Assembly (NCBI RefSeq): GCF_000300235.2
Contig: NZ_CP004388.1
Location: 1,097,501 to 1,161,500 of the forward strand
From: Thalassospira xiamenensis M-5 = DSM 17429
GTDB taxonomy: Bacteria; Pseudomonadota; Alphaproteobacteria; Rhodospirillales; Thalassospiraceae
DNA: 64,000 nt
Direction: 5' to 3'
Both the position numbers and the translations under genes were made by a program. How positions within the stretch are numbered: the stretch's first letter is position 1; each line of letters starts with the position of its first letter. This document shows positions 18,699 through 26,939 of the stretch, piece by piece. The notes below the pieces were generated by a model. The model was not told the DNA's origin, searched no databases, and saw nothing but the letters and a program-made list of their open reading frames with translations.

Positions 18699-19622
18699 AT
18701 GCGTTCTCTTATTCTTTCTGCTGCGGCAGCAGTGGCGATTGTCTTTGGCGGTGCGGCAGCACAGGCCGAGCGCCTGACAGAAAAGCCGCTGGTTGATGCC
18801 GCGTGGCTTTCGGACAATCTTGATAACCCGTCTTTGGTGGTTGTCGATATCCGGTCGCTGACCAAAGAAGGCAGCCCCTATGATGCCGGGCATATTCCGG
18901 GGGCGGTGTTTGCGCCCTATGGCAAGTTCGGCTGGCGCGCCAAGGTTGGCGATGTTGTCGGCCAGTTGCCGCCGGTTGATGTGATATCGGCCCGGATCGG
19001 CAGCCTTGGCATTGATAATGACAAACAGGTTGTTGTTGTGCCGGCCGGTCAGAACAGTTCGGATTTCGGTTCGGCGACCCGTGTTTACTGGACCTTTAAG
19101 GTGCTGGGCCATGATGCGGTTACCATCCTTGATGGCGGGCAGCGTGCCTGGGAAGCAGCCGGCAAGCCGGTTTCAACCGACGCGGTCGCCCCGCAGACCT
19201 TGGCATTCAATGCCAATTTCCGCCCGGAGCTTCTGGCGACGGCCGATGATGTTGCCAAGGCGCGTGAAAATGGTGTCGCGCTGGTTGATGCGCGTCCGTC
19301 GGCACAGTTCCGCGGCGAGCAGACCAGCCCCGTCGTGGCGCGTGCCGGTGCGATCCCCGGTGCGGTCAATATCGAACAGTCGGCGTTTTATGATGATCAG
19401 AAAGGCCAGTTTGTTGCATCCGATGTGATCAGCGGCCTGGTTGAAAATGCCGGTGTGTCGAAAGACGGTGATGAAATCACCTATTGCAATACCGGCCATT
19501 GGGCATCGGTTGCGTGGTTTGGCCTTTCGGAAGTGATGGGCAACAAAAACACCCGGATGTATGACGGCTCCATGACCGAATGGGCGGCTGATCCGTCGCG
19601 CGACGTGGTCGTTCCGGAATAA
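18699..19622 (+). CDS. Periplasmic thiosulfate sulfurtransferase (tandem rhodanese)
   Basis: Exported protein of 307 residues; the signal peptide ends after AAAQA (residue 23). Two rhodanese domains follow. The first, with VVDIRSLTKEGSPYDAGHIP, lacks a catalytic cysteine; the second has VDARPSAQFRGE and the active loop CNTGHWAS, with Cys as sulfane-sulfur carrier. The enzyme moves sulfur from thiosulfate or a persulfide to an acceptor such as cyanide or a thiol. Its place ahead of a YeeE/YedE transporter and a Cys-repeat protein suggests periplasmic handling of sulfane sulfur. A hairpin lies between it and the next gene. Confidence 0.88.
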   Translation: MRSLILSAAAAVAIVFGGAAAQAERLTEKPLVDAAWLSDNLDNPSLVVVDIRSLTKEGSPYDAGHIPGAVFAPYGKFGWRAKVGDVVGQLPPVDVISARIGSLGIDNDKQVVVVPAGQNSSDFGSATRVYWTFKVLGHDAVTILDGGQRAWEAAGKPVSTDAVAPQTLAFNANFRPELLATADDVAKARENGVALVDARPSAQFRGEQTSPVVARAGAIPGAVNIEQSAFYDDQKGQFVASDVISGLVENAGVSKDGDEITYCNTGHWASVAWFGLSEVMGNKNTRMYDGSMTEWAADPSRDVVVPE

Positions 19623-19666
19623 TTCGGAAATACGGCGTAACACCCCTATAATACACGATGTTTTGA

Positions 19667-19697
19667 CGGAACCGGGTTGCCCGGTTCCGTTCGTTTT
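19667..19697 (+). terminator. Hairpin between rhodanese and YeeE genes
   Basis: CGGAACCGGG (19667-19676) pairs with CCCGGTTCCG (19680-19689), with a 3-base loop, followed by TTCGTTTT. It may stop part of the transcripts, letting the rhodanese be made in excess of the transporter. Confidence 0.6.
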
Positions 19698-19728
19698 CAG
19701 GTTTCCAGTCAGATAGAGCGTCACCACC

Positions 19729-20937
19729 ATGTCTGAAACGACCCTTAATGTCCGTGCTTCGGGCTTTAGTTTTGACAAAGGGCCCGCAGCCGTCACGGCG
19801 ATCCTGTTTGTGATTGTCGCGGTGCTGATTGCGCAGGCAGTCGATATCCATCAGGCCGCGCTTTATGGCCTTGGCGGGTTGCTGGGCATTGCCCTTTATC
19901 ATGCGTCATTCGGTTTTACCGGTGGCTGGCGGCGGTTTTCGGTCGAAAAGCGCGGCCGCGCGATGCGGGCCCAGCTTTTGATGATCGGCATTGCCGCGGC
20001 GGCGTTTATTCCCTTGCTTGCCATCGGCGCACCACTTGGTACCCCGATTGTCGGCGCGGTGGCACCGGTTGGCGTTTCGGTTCTGGTCGGCGCGTTCATG
20101 TTCGGCCTTGGCATGCAGCTTGGCGGCGGATGCGGATCGGGGACGCTGTTTACGGTTGGCGGCGGCAGTGCGCGCATGTTGCTGACCCTTGTGTTCTTTA
20201 TCGTGGGTGCTGTGATCGGCACCGCGCATTTGCCGATGTGGCTTGAACTGCCTTCCATGCCGCCCATGAGCCTCGGAACCGAATTTGGCATTTGGGGCGG
20301 GTTGGGCGTGACCTTTGCTGGTCTGGCTTTGGTGGCGTTGATCACGATCTGGGTTGAAAAACGCGCCCACGGTTCGATTGAAACCGCACCGGTGGCATCG
20401 CGTGCGGGCTTTGCCCGGTTGCTGCATGGTCCGTGGCCATTGGTCGGGACGGGTATCCTTCTGGCCGGGCTTAATGTTGCAACGCTTCTGAGTGCGGGGC
20501 ATCCGTGGTCGATCACGTTCGGGTTCGGGCTTTGGGGGGCGAAGATCGCCCAAGGTATCGGCATTCCGGTTGAAACCTGGGAATTCTGGAACTGGGCCGG
20601 TCCGGCCAAGGCGCTTTCAAATTCGGTGCTGGCGGATAATACGTCGGTGATGAATTTCGGCATCGTGATCGGGGCGGCATTGGCGGCAAGCCTTGCGGGC
20701 AAATTCGCGCCCAAAGTGAAGGTGCCGTTTGCGTCGCTTCTGGCGGCGGCAGTTGGCGGGATTTTGATGGGCTATGGGGCGCGGCTGGCGTTTGGCTGCA
20801 ATATCGGGGCGTTGTTTAGCGGCATTGCCTCGGGCAGCGTGCATGGCTGGCTCTGGTTTGTGATGGCCTTTGCCGGTAGCTGGATCGGTATTGCGCTGCG
20901 CCCGGTATTTGGCATGGACGGATTTAAAAAGTCATGA
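19729..20937 (+). CDS. YeeE/YedE-family sulfur transporter (TsuA-like)
   Basis: Inner-membrane protein of 402 residues with about ten or more membrane segments. Both family halves carry the conserved cysteine motif: GGGCGSGTLFTVGGG near residue 133 and AFGCNIGALFSGIASG near 350. In TsuA these cysteines pass thiosulfate through the membrane. With a rhodanese before it and a Cys-rich anchored protein after it (ATGA overlap), import of thiosulfate or another sulfane-sulfur species is the likely role. Export or sulfur trafficking other than thiosulfate cannot be excluded. Confidence 0.85.
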   Translation: MSETTLNVRASGFSFDKGPAAVTAILFVIVAVLIAQAVDIHQAALYGLGGLLGIALYHASFGFTGGWRRFSVEKRGRAMRAQLLMIGIAAAAFIPLLAIGAPLGTPIVGAVAPVGVSVLVGAFMFGLGMQLGGGCGSGTLFTVGGGSARMLLTLVFFIVGAVIGTAHLPMWLELPSMPPMSLGTEFGIWGGLGVTFAGLALVALITIWVEKRAHGSIETAPVASRAGFARLLHGPWPLVGTGILLAGLNVATLLSAGHPWSITFGFGLWGAKIAQGIGIPVETWEFWNWAGPAKALSNSVLADNTSVMNFGIVIGAALAASLAGKFAPKVKVPFASLLAAAVGGILMGYGARLAFGCNIGALFSGIASGSVHGWLWFVMAFAGSWIGIALRPVFGMDGFKKS

Positions 20938-21377
20938 GCGAGAAAAATACAATCCTGTTTGGTGCGGTGTTCCTCGCGGCCAGCGGTGCGGTGGTGTTTG
21001 ATCATTATCATCACACCAGCACGCCCGCCAATCCACCGGCAATATCCAACCCGGCCAACAGTCCGGCGGTCGGGTGTAATCCGTGTGCGGGTAATCCGTG
21101 CGGATCGAACCCTTGTGCGGCGAACCCTTGTGCCGCCAATCCTTGTGCGGGCTATAACCCATGTGCTGCGAATCCATGTGCCGCGAGTCCCTGTGCGGGT
21201 TATAATCCTTGTGCCGCAAATCCATGTGCCGCAGCGCCGTGCGGTGCCAACCCGTGTGCCGCATATAACCCGTGCGGCGCGGGAAACCCCAGTGCGGCGT
21301 TTAACCCGTGCGCAGCAGAAAATCCGTGTGCGGCATATAATCCTTGGGGGGCAGGGAGCCCTTGTTCTGCCAATTAG
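20934..21377 (+). CDS. Membrane-anchored Cys-rich Asn-Pro-Cys repeat protein
   Basis: Protein of 147 residues in the sulfur operon, overlapping the transporter gene by four bases. One N-terminal membrane segment (ILFGAVFLAASGAVVF) is followed by a His cluster (DHYHHT), a Pro/Asn linker and then about 100 residues of repeats with the core NPCAA or NPCAGY, holding 17 cysteines (first at residue 48). Two units have lost the Cys (GNPSAAF, YNPWGAG). No enzyme domain is seen. The charge pattern suggests that the repeats face the periplasm. The many regularly spaced thiols could carry sulfane sulfur handed over by the rhodanese or bind a soft metal such as copper; both are inferences. The family is unnamed to me. 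Confidence 0.8.
   Translation: MSEKNTILFGAVFLAASGAVVFDHYHHTSTPANPPAISNPANSPAVGCNPCAGNPCGSNPCAANPCAANPCAGYNPCAANPCAASPCAGYNPCAANPCAAAPCGANPCAAYNPCGAGNPSAAFNPCAAENPCAAYNPWGAGSPCSAN
21075..21369 (+). repeat. Coding repeat region of the Asn-Pro-Cys protein
   Basis: About 18 imperfect units, mostly 12-18 bases, each centred on an Asn-Pro-Cys block written as AAYCCRTGYG. Third positions vary between units, which shows selection on the protein rather than a recent DNA expansion. Confidence 0.8.
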
Positions 21378-21397
21378 GAACAAGGATATTTGCAATC

Positions 21398-21435
21398 AAA
21401 ACAAGCCCGCGCTGCTTAAGTGACGGGCTTGTTTG
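21398..21435 (+). terminator. Terminator of the sulfur operon
   Basis: AAACAAGCCCG (21399-21409) pairs with CGGGCTTGTTT (21424-21434), 11 bases, 21 bases after the stop codon. The A- and T-rich arms let it work on both strands. Confidence 0.85.
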
Positions 21436-21698
21436 CAAAATAAGCGTGGCCCATGACAAACATGGTGTTTGACAAGCAGACAAAACTCTGCGCATGTTGC
21501 CCTTGTTATCTGATCGCTCCAGAAGCGTAGAGGGGACTTTATTGGCCTCGCCTGTTGAGTGATCTACCGGAAAACCGCATTGAAGGGCCCTACTACGCGG
21601 GCTTTTCCGAAAGAATATGCAAGGCGCAGAGCTGACGTAATACATTCAAGGGCCGATTCCCTTCCCTCTGCTGCCGCAATACCAAGAGATACTTTTAT
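21436..21698 (+). other. Leader region upstream of the RNA helicase
   Basis: About 260 bases without a convincing gene. The helicase starts with TTG at its end, with only a modest AGAGAT ribosome site. Such long leaders before cold-inducible helicases can hold temperature or autoregulatory RNA structure, but I cannot draw a definite fold. Confidence 0.4.
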
Positions 21699-23528
21699 TT
21701 GACCCAATTTTCGGATCTCGGCCTGGCCGAGCCCGTCCTTCGCGCTCTCAAGCATGAAGGCTATGATGCGCCAACGCCGATCCAGGCACAGGCCATCCCA
21801 TCTCTCCTTGAAGGCAAAGACCTTCTGGGGATCGCACAGACCGGCACTGGCAAGACTGCTGCTTTTGCACTGCCGATCTTGGACCGTCTTTCCAAAAACG
21901 AAACCCGTACCCCGGCGAAATCATGCCGTGTGCTTGTGCTGGCGCCGACGCGTGAACTGGCCGCCCAGATTGGCGACAGCTTCCGTGCCTATGGCCGCTT
22001 CATGAACACCACGGTTGCCGTTGTTGTTGGCGGGGTTGCGCATGGTCCGCAGATCAAGGCGATCACGCCGGGTGTTGACGTTCTTGTCGCAACACCGGGC
22101 CGTTTGCTTGATCACATTGATGCAGGCAAGCTGAAACTTAACAATGTTGATGTCGTCGTGCTCGACGAGGCCGATCACATGCTTGATCTTGGCTTCCTGC
22201 CGCCGATCAAACGCATTATCAAGATGCTGCCGCGTTCGCGCCAGAACCTGTTCTTCTCGGCCACCATGCCGTCGCAGATCGGGCAGCTTGCCGGTGATAT
22301 GCTTTCCGATCCGGTCAAGGTTTCGGTGACCCCGGTTGCCACGACCCAGGAACGCGTCGAGCAGTCGGTCTATATGATCGAGAAAAATCGCAAGCGTCAG
22401 CTTCTGGCGGAATTGCTTGATAACCCGCTTTTCAAACGCACCCTTGTTTTCACCCGCACCAAGCGCGGGGCGGATCGTGTGGCGCGTCATCTTGAAAGCT
22501 GCAAAATCAGTGCTGCTGCGATTCATGGCAACAAAAGCCAGAATCAGCGCGAACGTGCCTTGAACGCGTTCAAGGATGGTCAGATCGGCGTTCTGGTCGC
22601 AACCGACATTGCCGCACGCGGTATTGATGTCGACGGTGTGACCCACGTTGTGAATTTCGAACTTCCGAATGTTCCGGAAAGCTATGTTCACCGTATCGGT
22701 CGTACCGCACGCGGTGGGGCCAGCGGTTCGGCGATTGCATTCTGTGATGAAGAAGAGCGCGGTCTTCTGCGTGATATCGAAAAAACCACCCGTCAGTCGA
22801 TCCCGGTAATCGATCGTCGCGATGCAAAGGCAGCCGCCGAGCAGGACGCTATTTCAAAAGCCGAACGCGATGCCAATCCCGATCGTCGTGCCAGCAATGG
22901 TAACGGTAATGGGCGTGGCCGGAATGGCGGTGGTCGTCCGGGTGCAGGTGGCCGTAACGGTCAGGGGCGCAATGACGCCCGTGGTCGTAATGATCGCAAT
23001 GACCGGAGCAATGATCGTCGTCGCACCGAAGAAACCACGCGCGATGTCGCCAGCGGATCGGAAAATTCCGGCCGTTACAAGGGCGGCATCAAGGGTGGTG
23101 CGGATCGTAACGAACGCAATGATCGCAATAACGAGCGTCCTGATCGCGCAGCGGCCCGTCCGCAGGCCCGCGACGGCGCGCGTCGTGACGGTCGTGACAG
23201 TCGCGATGCCCGTGATACCCGTAACGCCAATGGCGATAACCGGGTTCGGACACCGAAAAAGGTGACTTCGAACGGGACGGGCGGCGGTGACAACCGCATT
23301 GCATCCAACCTTTCATTCCTTGGCAGCTCGGACGAGCGCCGCACAACCGGCAACGGTGCGACTGCAAATGGTAAACCGGGTCAGTCCGGCAAACCGGCAA
23401 CCCGCAACGCACGTCCGGGTCGTGCGCGCCCCGGCAAGCCAGTCGGTGGTCGTCCGGGCGCACGCCCGAATGGCGAACGCCGTTCTGAAAACAATTCCGG
23501 AAACCGCAGCAGGCGCGAAATCGCCTGA
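21699..23528 (+). CDS. DEAD-box ATP-dependent RNA helicase (RhlE/DeaD-like) with RG/RN-rich tail
   Basis: RNA helicase of 609 residues that unwinds RNA duplexes in ribosome assembly or mRNA decay. All motifs are visible: Q motif (PTPIQAQAIPSLL), AQTGTGKT, PTRELAAQ, TPGRLLDH, DEAD in VLDEADHMLDLG, SATMP, ARGIDVDGV and HRIGRTARGG. From about residue 385 on, the tail is low in complexity, rich in Arg, Gly, Asn and Asp, and probably disordered RNA-binding or condensate-forming. The start is TTG (MTQFSDLGLAEPVL), since no ATG is in frame before the Q motif. The cold-shock gene follows 78 bases later, suggesting a joint cold response. Confidence 0.9.
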   Translation: MTQFSDLGLAEPVLRALKHEGYDAPTPIQAQAIPSLLEGKDLLGIAQTGTGKTAAFALPILDRLSKNETRTPAKSCRVLVLAPTRELAAQIGDSFRAYGRFMNTTVAVVVGGVAHGPQIKAITPGVDVLVATPGRLLDHIDAGKLKLNNVDVVVLDEADHMLDLGFLPPIKRIIKMLPRSRQNLFFSATMPSQIGQLAGDMLSDPVKVSVTPVATTQERVEQSVYMIEKNRKRQLLAELLDNPLFKRTLVFTRTKRGADRVARHLESCKISAAAIHGNKSQNQRERALNAFKDGQIGVLVATDIAARGIDVDGVTHVVNFELPNVPESYVHRIGRTARGGASGSAIAFCDEEERGLLRDIEKTTRQSIPVIDRRDAKAAAEQDAISKAERDANPDRRASNGNGNGRGRNGGGRPGAGGRNGQGRNDARGRNDRNDRSNDRRRTEETTRDVASGSENSGRYKGGIKGGADRNERNDRNNERPDRAAARPQARDGARRDGRDSRDARDTRNANGDNRVRTPKKVTSNGTGGGDNRIASNLSFLGSSDERRTTGNGATANGKPGQSGKPATRNARPGRARPGKPVGGRPGARPNGERRSENNSGNRSRREIA

Positions 23529-23606
23529 GGCAGCTTTCCAAACTGATTGGTGCATCCACGCGGGATGCGCCGTAACGCCAATCGACACTCTAAAGGAGAT
23601 TTAAAG

Positions 23607-23816
23607 ATGGCAACTGGTACCGTTAAATGGTTCAACGCAACCAAAGGCTTTGGTTTCATTCAGCCGGACGAAGGCGGAAATGACGTATTCCTGCACATCA
23701 GCGCCGTTGAACGCGCTGGTATGAACCACCCGCAGGAAGGCGACAAGATCAACTACGAACTGCGCACCGACTCACGTTCGGGCCGCGTTTCGGCTGACGA
23801 TCTGACCGCTGCCTAA
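23607..23816 (+). CDS. Cold-shock protein (CspA family)
   Basis: RNA chaperone of 69 residues, one cold-shock domain. RNP1 is KGFGFIQP and RNP2 is DVFLHISAV. It melts RNA structure, helping translation and opposing termination. The start at 23607 has AAGGAG upstream. It may be read from the helicase promoter or from its own. Confidence 0.93.
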   Translation: MATGTVKWFNATKGFGFIQPDEGGNDVFLHISAVERAGMNHPQEGDKINYELRTDSRSGRVSADDLTAA

Positions 23817-23853
23817 TTCGGTTTGCCTTCGCTTGCGAAGGCGCTGATTTGCG

Positions 23854-23890
23854 AAACCCCCATCCGGGCAACCGGGTGGGGGTTTTGTTT
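23854..23890 (+). terminator. Terminator after the cold-shock gene
   Basis: AAACCCCCATCCGG pairs with CCGGGTGGGGGTTT around a short loop and ends in TTTTGTTTT. It lies between convergent genes and can serve both. Confidence 0.85.
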
Positions 23891-23904
23891 TCGGGCCTGC
23901 TTTT

Positions 23905-24582
23905 TTATGGGCGCAGAAAGGCAATATTGGCCCGGGTCGCGGCACTGAGCACATGAAAGTGCATGGCATCGCGCGCACCCGATGGATTGCGGTCGCGTAC
24001 ATAGCGCAGGATCTGTTCATGTTCGCGCAACGGTGCCTTGATCGCGGCTGCATTGGCAAAGGGCAGCATCTGGTTTTCATGGATGGTCTGGGCGGCGGGA
24101 AAGATCGCAGCGGCAAATAACGGATTGCCCGATGCGGATAGCAGGATTTCATGAAATTCGGTATCGGCATTGGCGGCCGTGATCAGGTCGTCAGCCTCGA
24201 ACGCGGTTTGCATGTCATCGATGCTGCGTTGAAGGACGATCAGATGATCGCGGGTGCGGGCCTGTGCGGCGAGGCCCGCGACATAGGGTTCTATGGCAAG
24301 GCGGAACTGATAGACCTGTGCGGCCTGACGTTTCTGATTGTCATCGCGTGGCATTCCGTCATGGGGATCGGCGACATAGGCGCCCTTGCCAGCCTGAACC
24401 CGGATCAGTCCCATGGCTTCAAGCGTTGCGAGCGCCTCGCGCAGGCTGGCGCGGCTGATGCCAAGGTCGGTTGCCAGTTCGCGCTGGGCTGGTAAAGAGT
24501 CGCCAGGACCTAAGCCGTTGCTTTTAATCAGGTTGCGAATGGCGCGTGCGGCGCGTTCCGGGGCGGTTTCAGTGCGTGTCAT
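23905..24582 (-). CDS. FadR-subfamily GntR regulator
   Basis: Regulator of 225 residues. The GntR winged helix is at about residues 8-75 (SLPAQRELATDLGISRASLR then EALATLEAMGLI). The C-terminal FCD ligand domain (about 95-215) includes the metal or ligand residues of ADTEFHEILLSASGNP and a His near HFHVLSAAT. It is transcribed away from an amino-acid ABC transporter and has a TGGTNNNACCA-type site upstream of its start, so it most likely represses the transporter, itself, or both until the nutrient appears. ATG 24582 is chosen over the longer frame from 24633. Confidence 0.86.
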   Translation of the reverse strand: MTRTETAPERAARAIRNLIKSNGLGPGDSLPAQRELATDLGISRASLREALATLEAMGLIRVQAGKGAYVADPHDGMPRDDNQKRQAAQVYQFRLAIEPYVAGLAAQARTRDHLIVLQRSIDDMQTAFEADDLITAANADTEFHEILLSASGNPLFAAAIFPAAQTIHENQMLPFANAAAIKAPLREHEQILRYVRDRNPSGARDAMHFHVLSAATRANIAFLRP

Positions 24583-24593
24583 GCGTTTTCCAT

Positions 24594-24610
24594 AACTGGT
24601 CTGACCAGTT
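24594..24610. promoter_or_regulatory. FadR/GntR-type operator
   Basis: AACTGGTC (24594-24601) and GACCAGTT (24603-24610) form a perfect inverted repeat around one T, with the TGGTNNNACCA core known for FadR-subfamily sites. It lies 12 bases upstream of the regulator start. Confidence 0.7.
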
Positions 24611-24678
24611 GTATCAAAATTTATCCGGCGCAAAAATCCAATATATTTAAGGGTTATAGCTTTAATCAGCTTGTGATT

Positions 24679-24726
24679 TTTCGCAAGTGCGAAATTTACC
24701 CATAGACAATAGCATAAATTTTATGC
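24679..24726. promoter_or_regulatory. Two further inverted repeats before the amino-acid transporter
   Basis: TTTCGCA (24679-24685) with TGCGAAA (24688-24694), and GCATAAA (24712-24718) with TTTATGC (24720-24726), are perfect. A 10-base direct repeat TTTTATGCAG occurs at 24719-24728 and 24732-24741. These may be regulator sites or promoter DNA. Confidence 0.45.
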
Positions 24727-24786
24727 AGTTATTTTATGCAGATTAAAAATAAGTCTAATAATCCACTTTCATACGGGTAGAGGCAA

Positions 24787-25569
24787 ATGAACAAATTTCT
24801 GAAATCAACCATCGTCGCGATTGCCATGATTGCGGCCCCGCTGGCAGGCGTATCAGCAGGGGCACTTGATACCATCAAGGAAGCCGGCGTTTTGAAAGTC
24901 GCCGTGCCGCAGGACTTTCCGCCGTTCGGAAGCGTTGGCACCGACATGCAGCCCAAGGGCTATGACATCGATATGGCGGCCCTGATCGCAAGCGACCTTG
25001 GTGTGAAGCTTGAACTGGTGCCGGTCGCGTCCAGCAACCGCATCCCGTATCTGACCACCGGCAAGGTCGATCTGGTGATTTCCAGTCTTGGCAAAAACCC
25101 GGACCGTGAAAAGGTGATTGATTTCACCGATGCCTATGCACCGTTCTATAACGGCGTTTTTGGCCCGGCTGATATCGACGTCAAGGGTGCCGAAGACCTT
25201 GCGGGGCATTCGGTTGGTGTGACGCGCGGCGCGATTGAAGATCTGGAACTGACCAAAATTGCCCCGGCGGATCTCGAAATCAAACGGTATGAGGATAATA
25301 ACGGCACGATTTCGGCCTTCCTTTCGGGCCAGGTTGACCTGATTGCGACCGGCAATGTCACGGCAGCGGCCATCATCGAACGCAACCCGCCGCGCAAGCC
25401 GGAGCCGAAATTCCTGATCAAAAACTCCCCTTGCTATGTGGGGCTGAACAAGGAAGAGGATGCATTCAAAGCCAAGGTCAACGAGATCATTGCGGCGTCG
25501 ATTGCCGATGGCCGTCTGAATGCGATTGCCGAAAAGTGGCTTGGCATTCCGCTGCCGGAAAAGCTCTGA
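24787..25569 (+). CDS. Amino-acid ABC transporter substrate-binding protein
   Basis: Periplasmic SBP_bac_3 protein of 260 residues. Signal peptide about residues 1-25 (cut near GVSAGA). The mature start IKEAGVLKVAVPQDFPPFGS and the KGYDIDMAALIASDLGVKLE stretch are family hallmarks; the ligand-site Arg is in SSLGKNPDREKVIDF and the Asp/Thr-Arg pair in GVTRGAIEDLEL. A polar amino acid is the expected ligand. First gene of a four-gene operon. Confidence 0.9.
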   Translation: MNKFLKSTIVAIAMIAAPLAGVSAGALDTIKEAGVLKVAVPQDFPPFGSVGTDMQPKGYDIDMAALIASDLGVKLELVPVASSNRIPYLTTGKVDLVISSLGKNPDREKVIDFTDAYAPFYNGVFGPADIDVKGAEDLAGHSVGVTRGAIEDLELTKIAPADLEIKRYEDNNGTISAFLSGQVDLIATGNVTAAAIIERNPPRKPEPKFLIKNSPCYVGLNKEEDAFKAKVNEIIAASIADGRLNAIAEKWLGIPLPEKL

Positions 25570-25621
25570 TCCTGACTTGATTGACTGATGGCTTCACCCC
25601 TGACCGGATTGCTTGGTTTCA

Positions 25622-26293
25622 ATGGCTTATGAATTCGATTTCGGTGCAATTGTCCCGCATTGGCAATTGCTGCTTGACGGGGTTGTTCTGACAACCGAAC
25701 TGACCGTCATCGGAGCTGTGGTTGGCGTCAGTCTGGGGACTTTGGGGGCGTGGGCGCGCGCATCGCGTGCCCCCGTCATCAGCCAGATCGTCGGCATATA
25801 TGTGGAACTGATCCGCAATACGCCGTTTCTGGTGCAGTTGTTCTTTATCTTTTTCGGTCTTCCGGCGCTTGGCGTGAAGCTAAGTGAATTTCAGGCTGCG
25901 GTTCTGGCAATGATCGTCAATCTTGGTGCCTATTCGACCGAAATCATCCGGGCGGGTATCCTTGCGATCCCCAAGGGGCAGATCGAGGCCGCCCAAAGCC
26001 TTGCGATGAACCGGGTGCAGATTTTCCGCTATGTCATTATCCGTCCGGCGCTCAAGAAAATCTGGCCGGCATTATCAAGCCAGATCGTGATTGTCATGTT
26101 GGGGTCGTCGGTCTGTTCGCAGATCGCGGCCGAGGAGCTGACCTTTGCGGCGAACTATATCCAGGCCGTCAATTTCCGTGCCTTCGAGGTCTATTTCGTG
26201 GCGACCGCACTTTATCTGGTGATGTCGGTATTGCTGCGCTGGGGTTTGAAGATATTTGGCAACTTCCTGTTTGAACGGCGCAGTCATGTCTGA
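25622..26293 (+). CDS. Amino-acid ABC transporter permease 1
   Basis: Inner-membrane permease of 223 residues (HisM/GlnP family). It has the ELIRNTPFLVQLFFIFFGLP motif and the EAA loop (EAAQSLAMNRVQIFRYVIIR) that contacts the ATPase. The ATG at 25622 is used; a TTG at 25613 is also in frame. Its 3' end overlaps the next gene by eight bases. The paired permeases suggest a heterodimeric channel. Confidence 0.9.
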   Translation: MAYEFDFGAIVPHWQLLLDGVVLTTELTVIGAVVGVSLGTLGAWARASRAPVISQIVGIYVELIRNTPFLVQLFFIFFGLPALGVKLSEFQAAVLAMIVNLGAYSTEIIRAGILAIPKGQIEAAQSLAMNRVQIFRYVIIRPALKKIWPALSSQIVIVMLGSSVCSQIAAEELTFAANYIQAVNFRAFEVYFVATALYLVMSVLLRWGLKIFGNFLFERRSHV

Positions 26294-26939
26294 ATTCAGC
26301 CTTTGGGATATTGTTTATAATCTGCTGCTGGCCGCACGCTGGACGGTGTTGCTGTCACTTACCGCCTTTGTGCTGGGCGGGATTGTCGGGCTTTTGCTTT
26401 TGATGGTTCGGACCGCCGGTAATCCGTGGGCGATGCGACTGGTGCGCGGCTATGTCGAACTGTTTCAGGGCACGCCGCTTTTGATGCAGCTATTCATCGT
26501 GTTCTTCGGTCTGCCGCTGATCGGGATTGATGTGTCGCCCTGGATCGCGGCGATGTTGGGGTTAACGCTGTTTACCAGTGCGTTTCTGACCGAAATCTGG
26601 CGGGGGTGCGTTGAATCCATCGGGCTTGGCCAATGGGAAGCATCGGCAAGCCTTGGCATGAATTTCCGCCAGCAGATGCGCTATATCATTCTGCCGCAGG
26701 CGCTTCGTATTGCGGTGCCGCCGACGGTCGGTTTTTCGGTGCAGGTGGTCAAGGGGACAGCCGTTGCCTCGATCATCGGGTTTGTCGAACTGACCAAGGC
26801 CGGAACCATGATCACCAACGCGACCTATGCGCCCTTTACGGTCTATGGCTGTGTGGCCGTCATGTATTTCCTGATCTGTTTCCCGCTTTCGCTTTATGCC
26901 CGCCATCTGGAAGGAAAACTTCGTCATGTCGCTCGTTGA
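26286..26939 (+). CDS. Amino-acid ABC transporter permease 2
   Basis: Second HisQ/GlnP-type permease, 217 residues, with VELFQGTPLLMQLFIVFFGL and the EAA loop WEASASLGMNFRQQMRYIIL. About five membrane segments. It starts inside the end of permease 1 and ends inside the ATPase gene, so the three proteins are translationally coupled. Confidence 0.9.
   Translation: MSEFSLWDIVYNLLLAARWTVLLSLTAFVLGGIVGLLLLMVRTAGNPWAMRLVRGYVELFQGTPLLMQLFIVFFGLPLIGIDVSPWIAAMLGLTLFTSAFLTEIWRGCVESIGLGQWEASASLGMNFRQQMRYIILPQALRIAVPPTVGFSVQVVKGTAVASIIGFVELTKAGTMITNATYAPFTVYGCVAVMYFLICFPLSLYARHLEGKLRHVAR

Noticed and set aside
21075-21369. Possible CRISPR array or DNA satellite
   Set aside because: The repeat units keep one reading frame, vary at third positions and have no unique spacers of constant length, so this is a coding repeat.
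20772-21395. Arg/Thr-rich antisense frame over the Cys-repeat gene
   Set aside because: Its apparent repeats mirror the Asn-Pro-Cys codons of the plus strand, and it would overlap the end of the transporter gene.
22860-23520. Repeat-like Arg/Gly/Asn codons at the end of the helicase gene as a mobile repeat
   Set aside because: Low-complexity Arg/Gly tails are normal for RhlE/DeaD helicases and the frame is intact to the stop.
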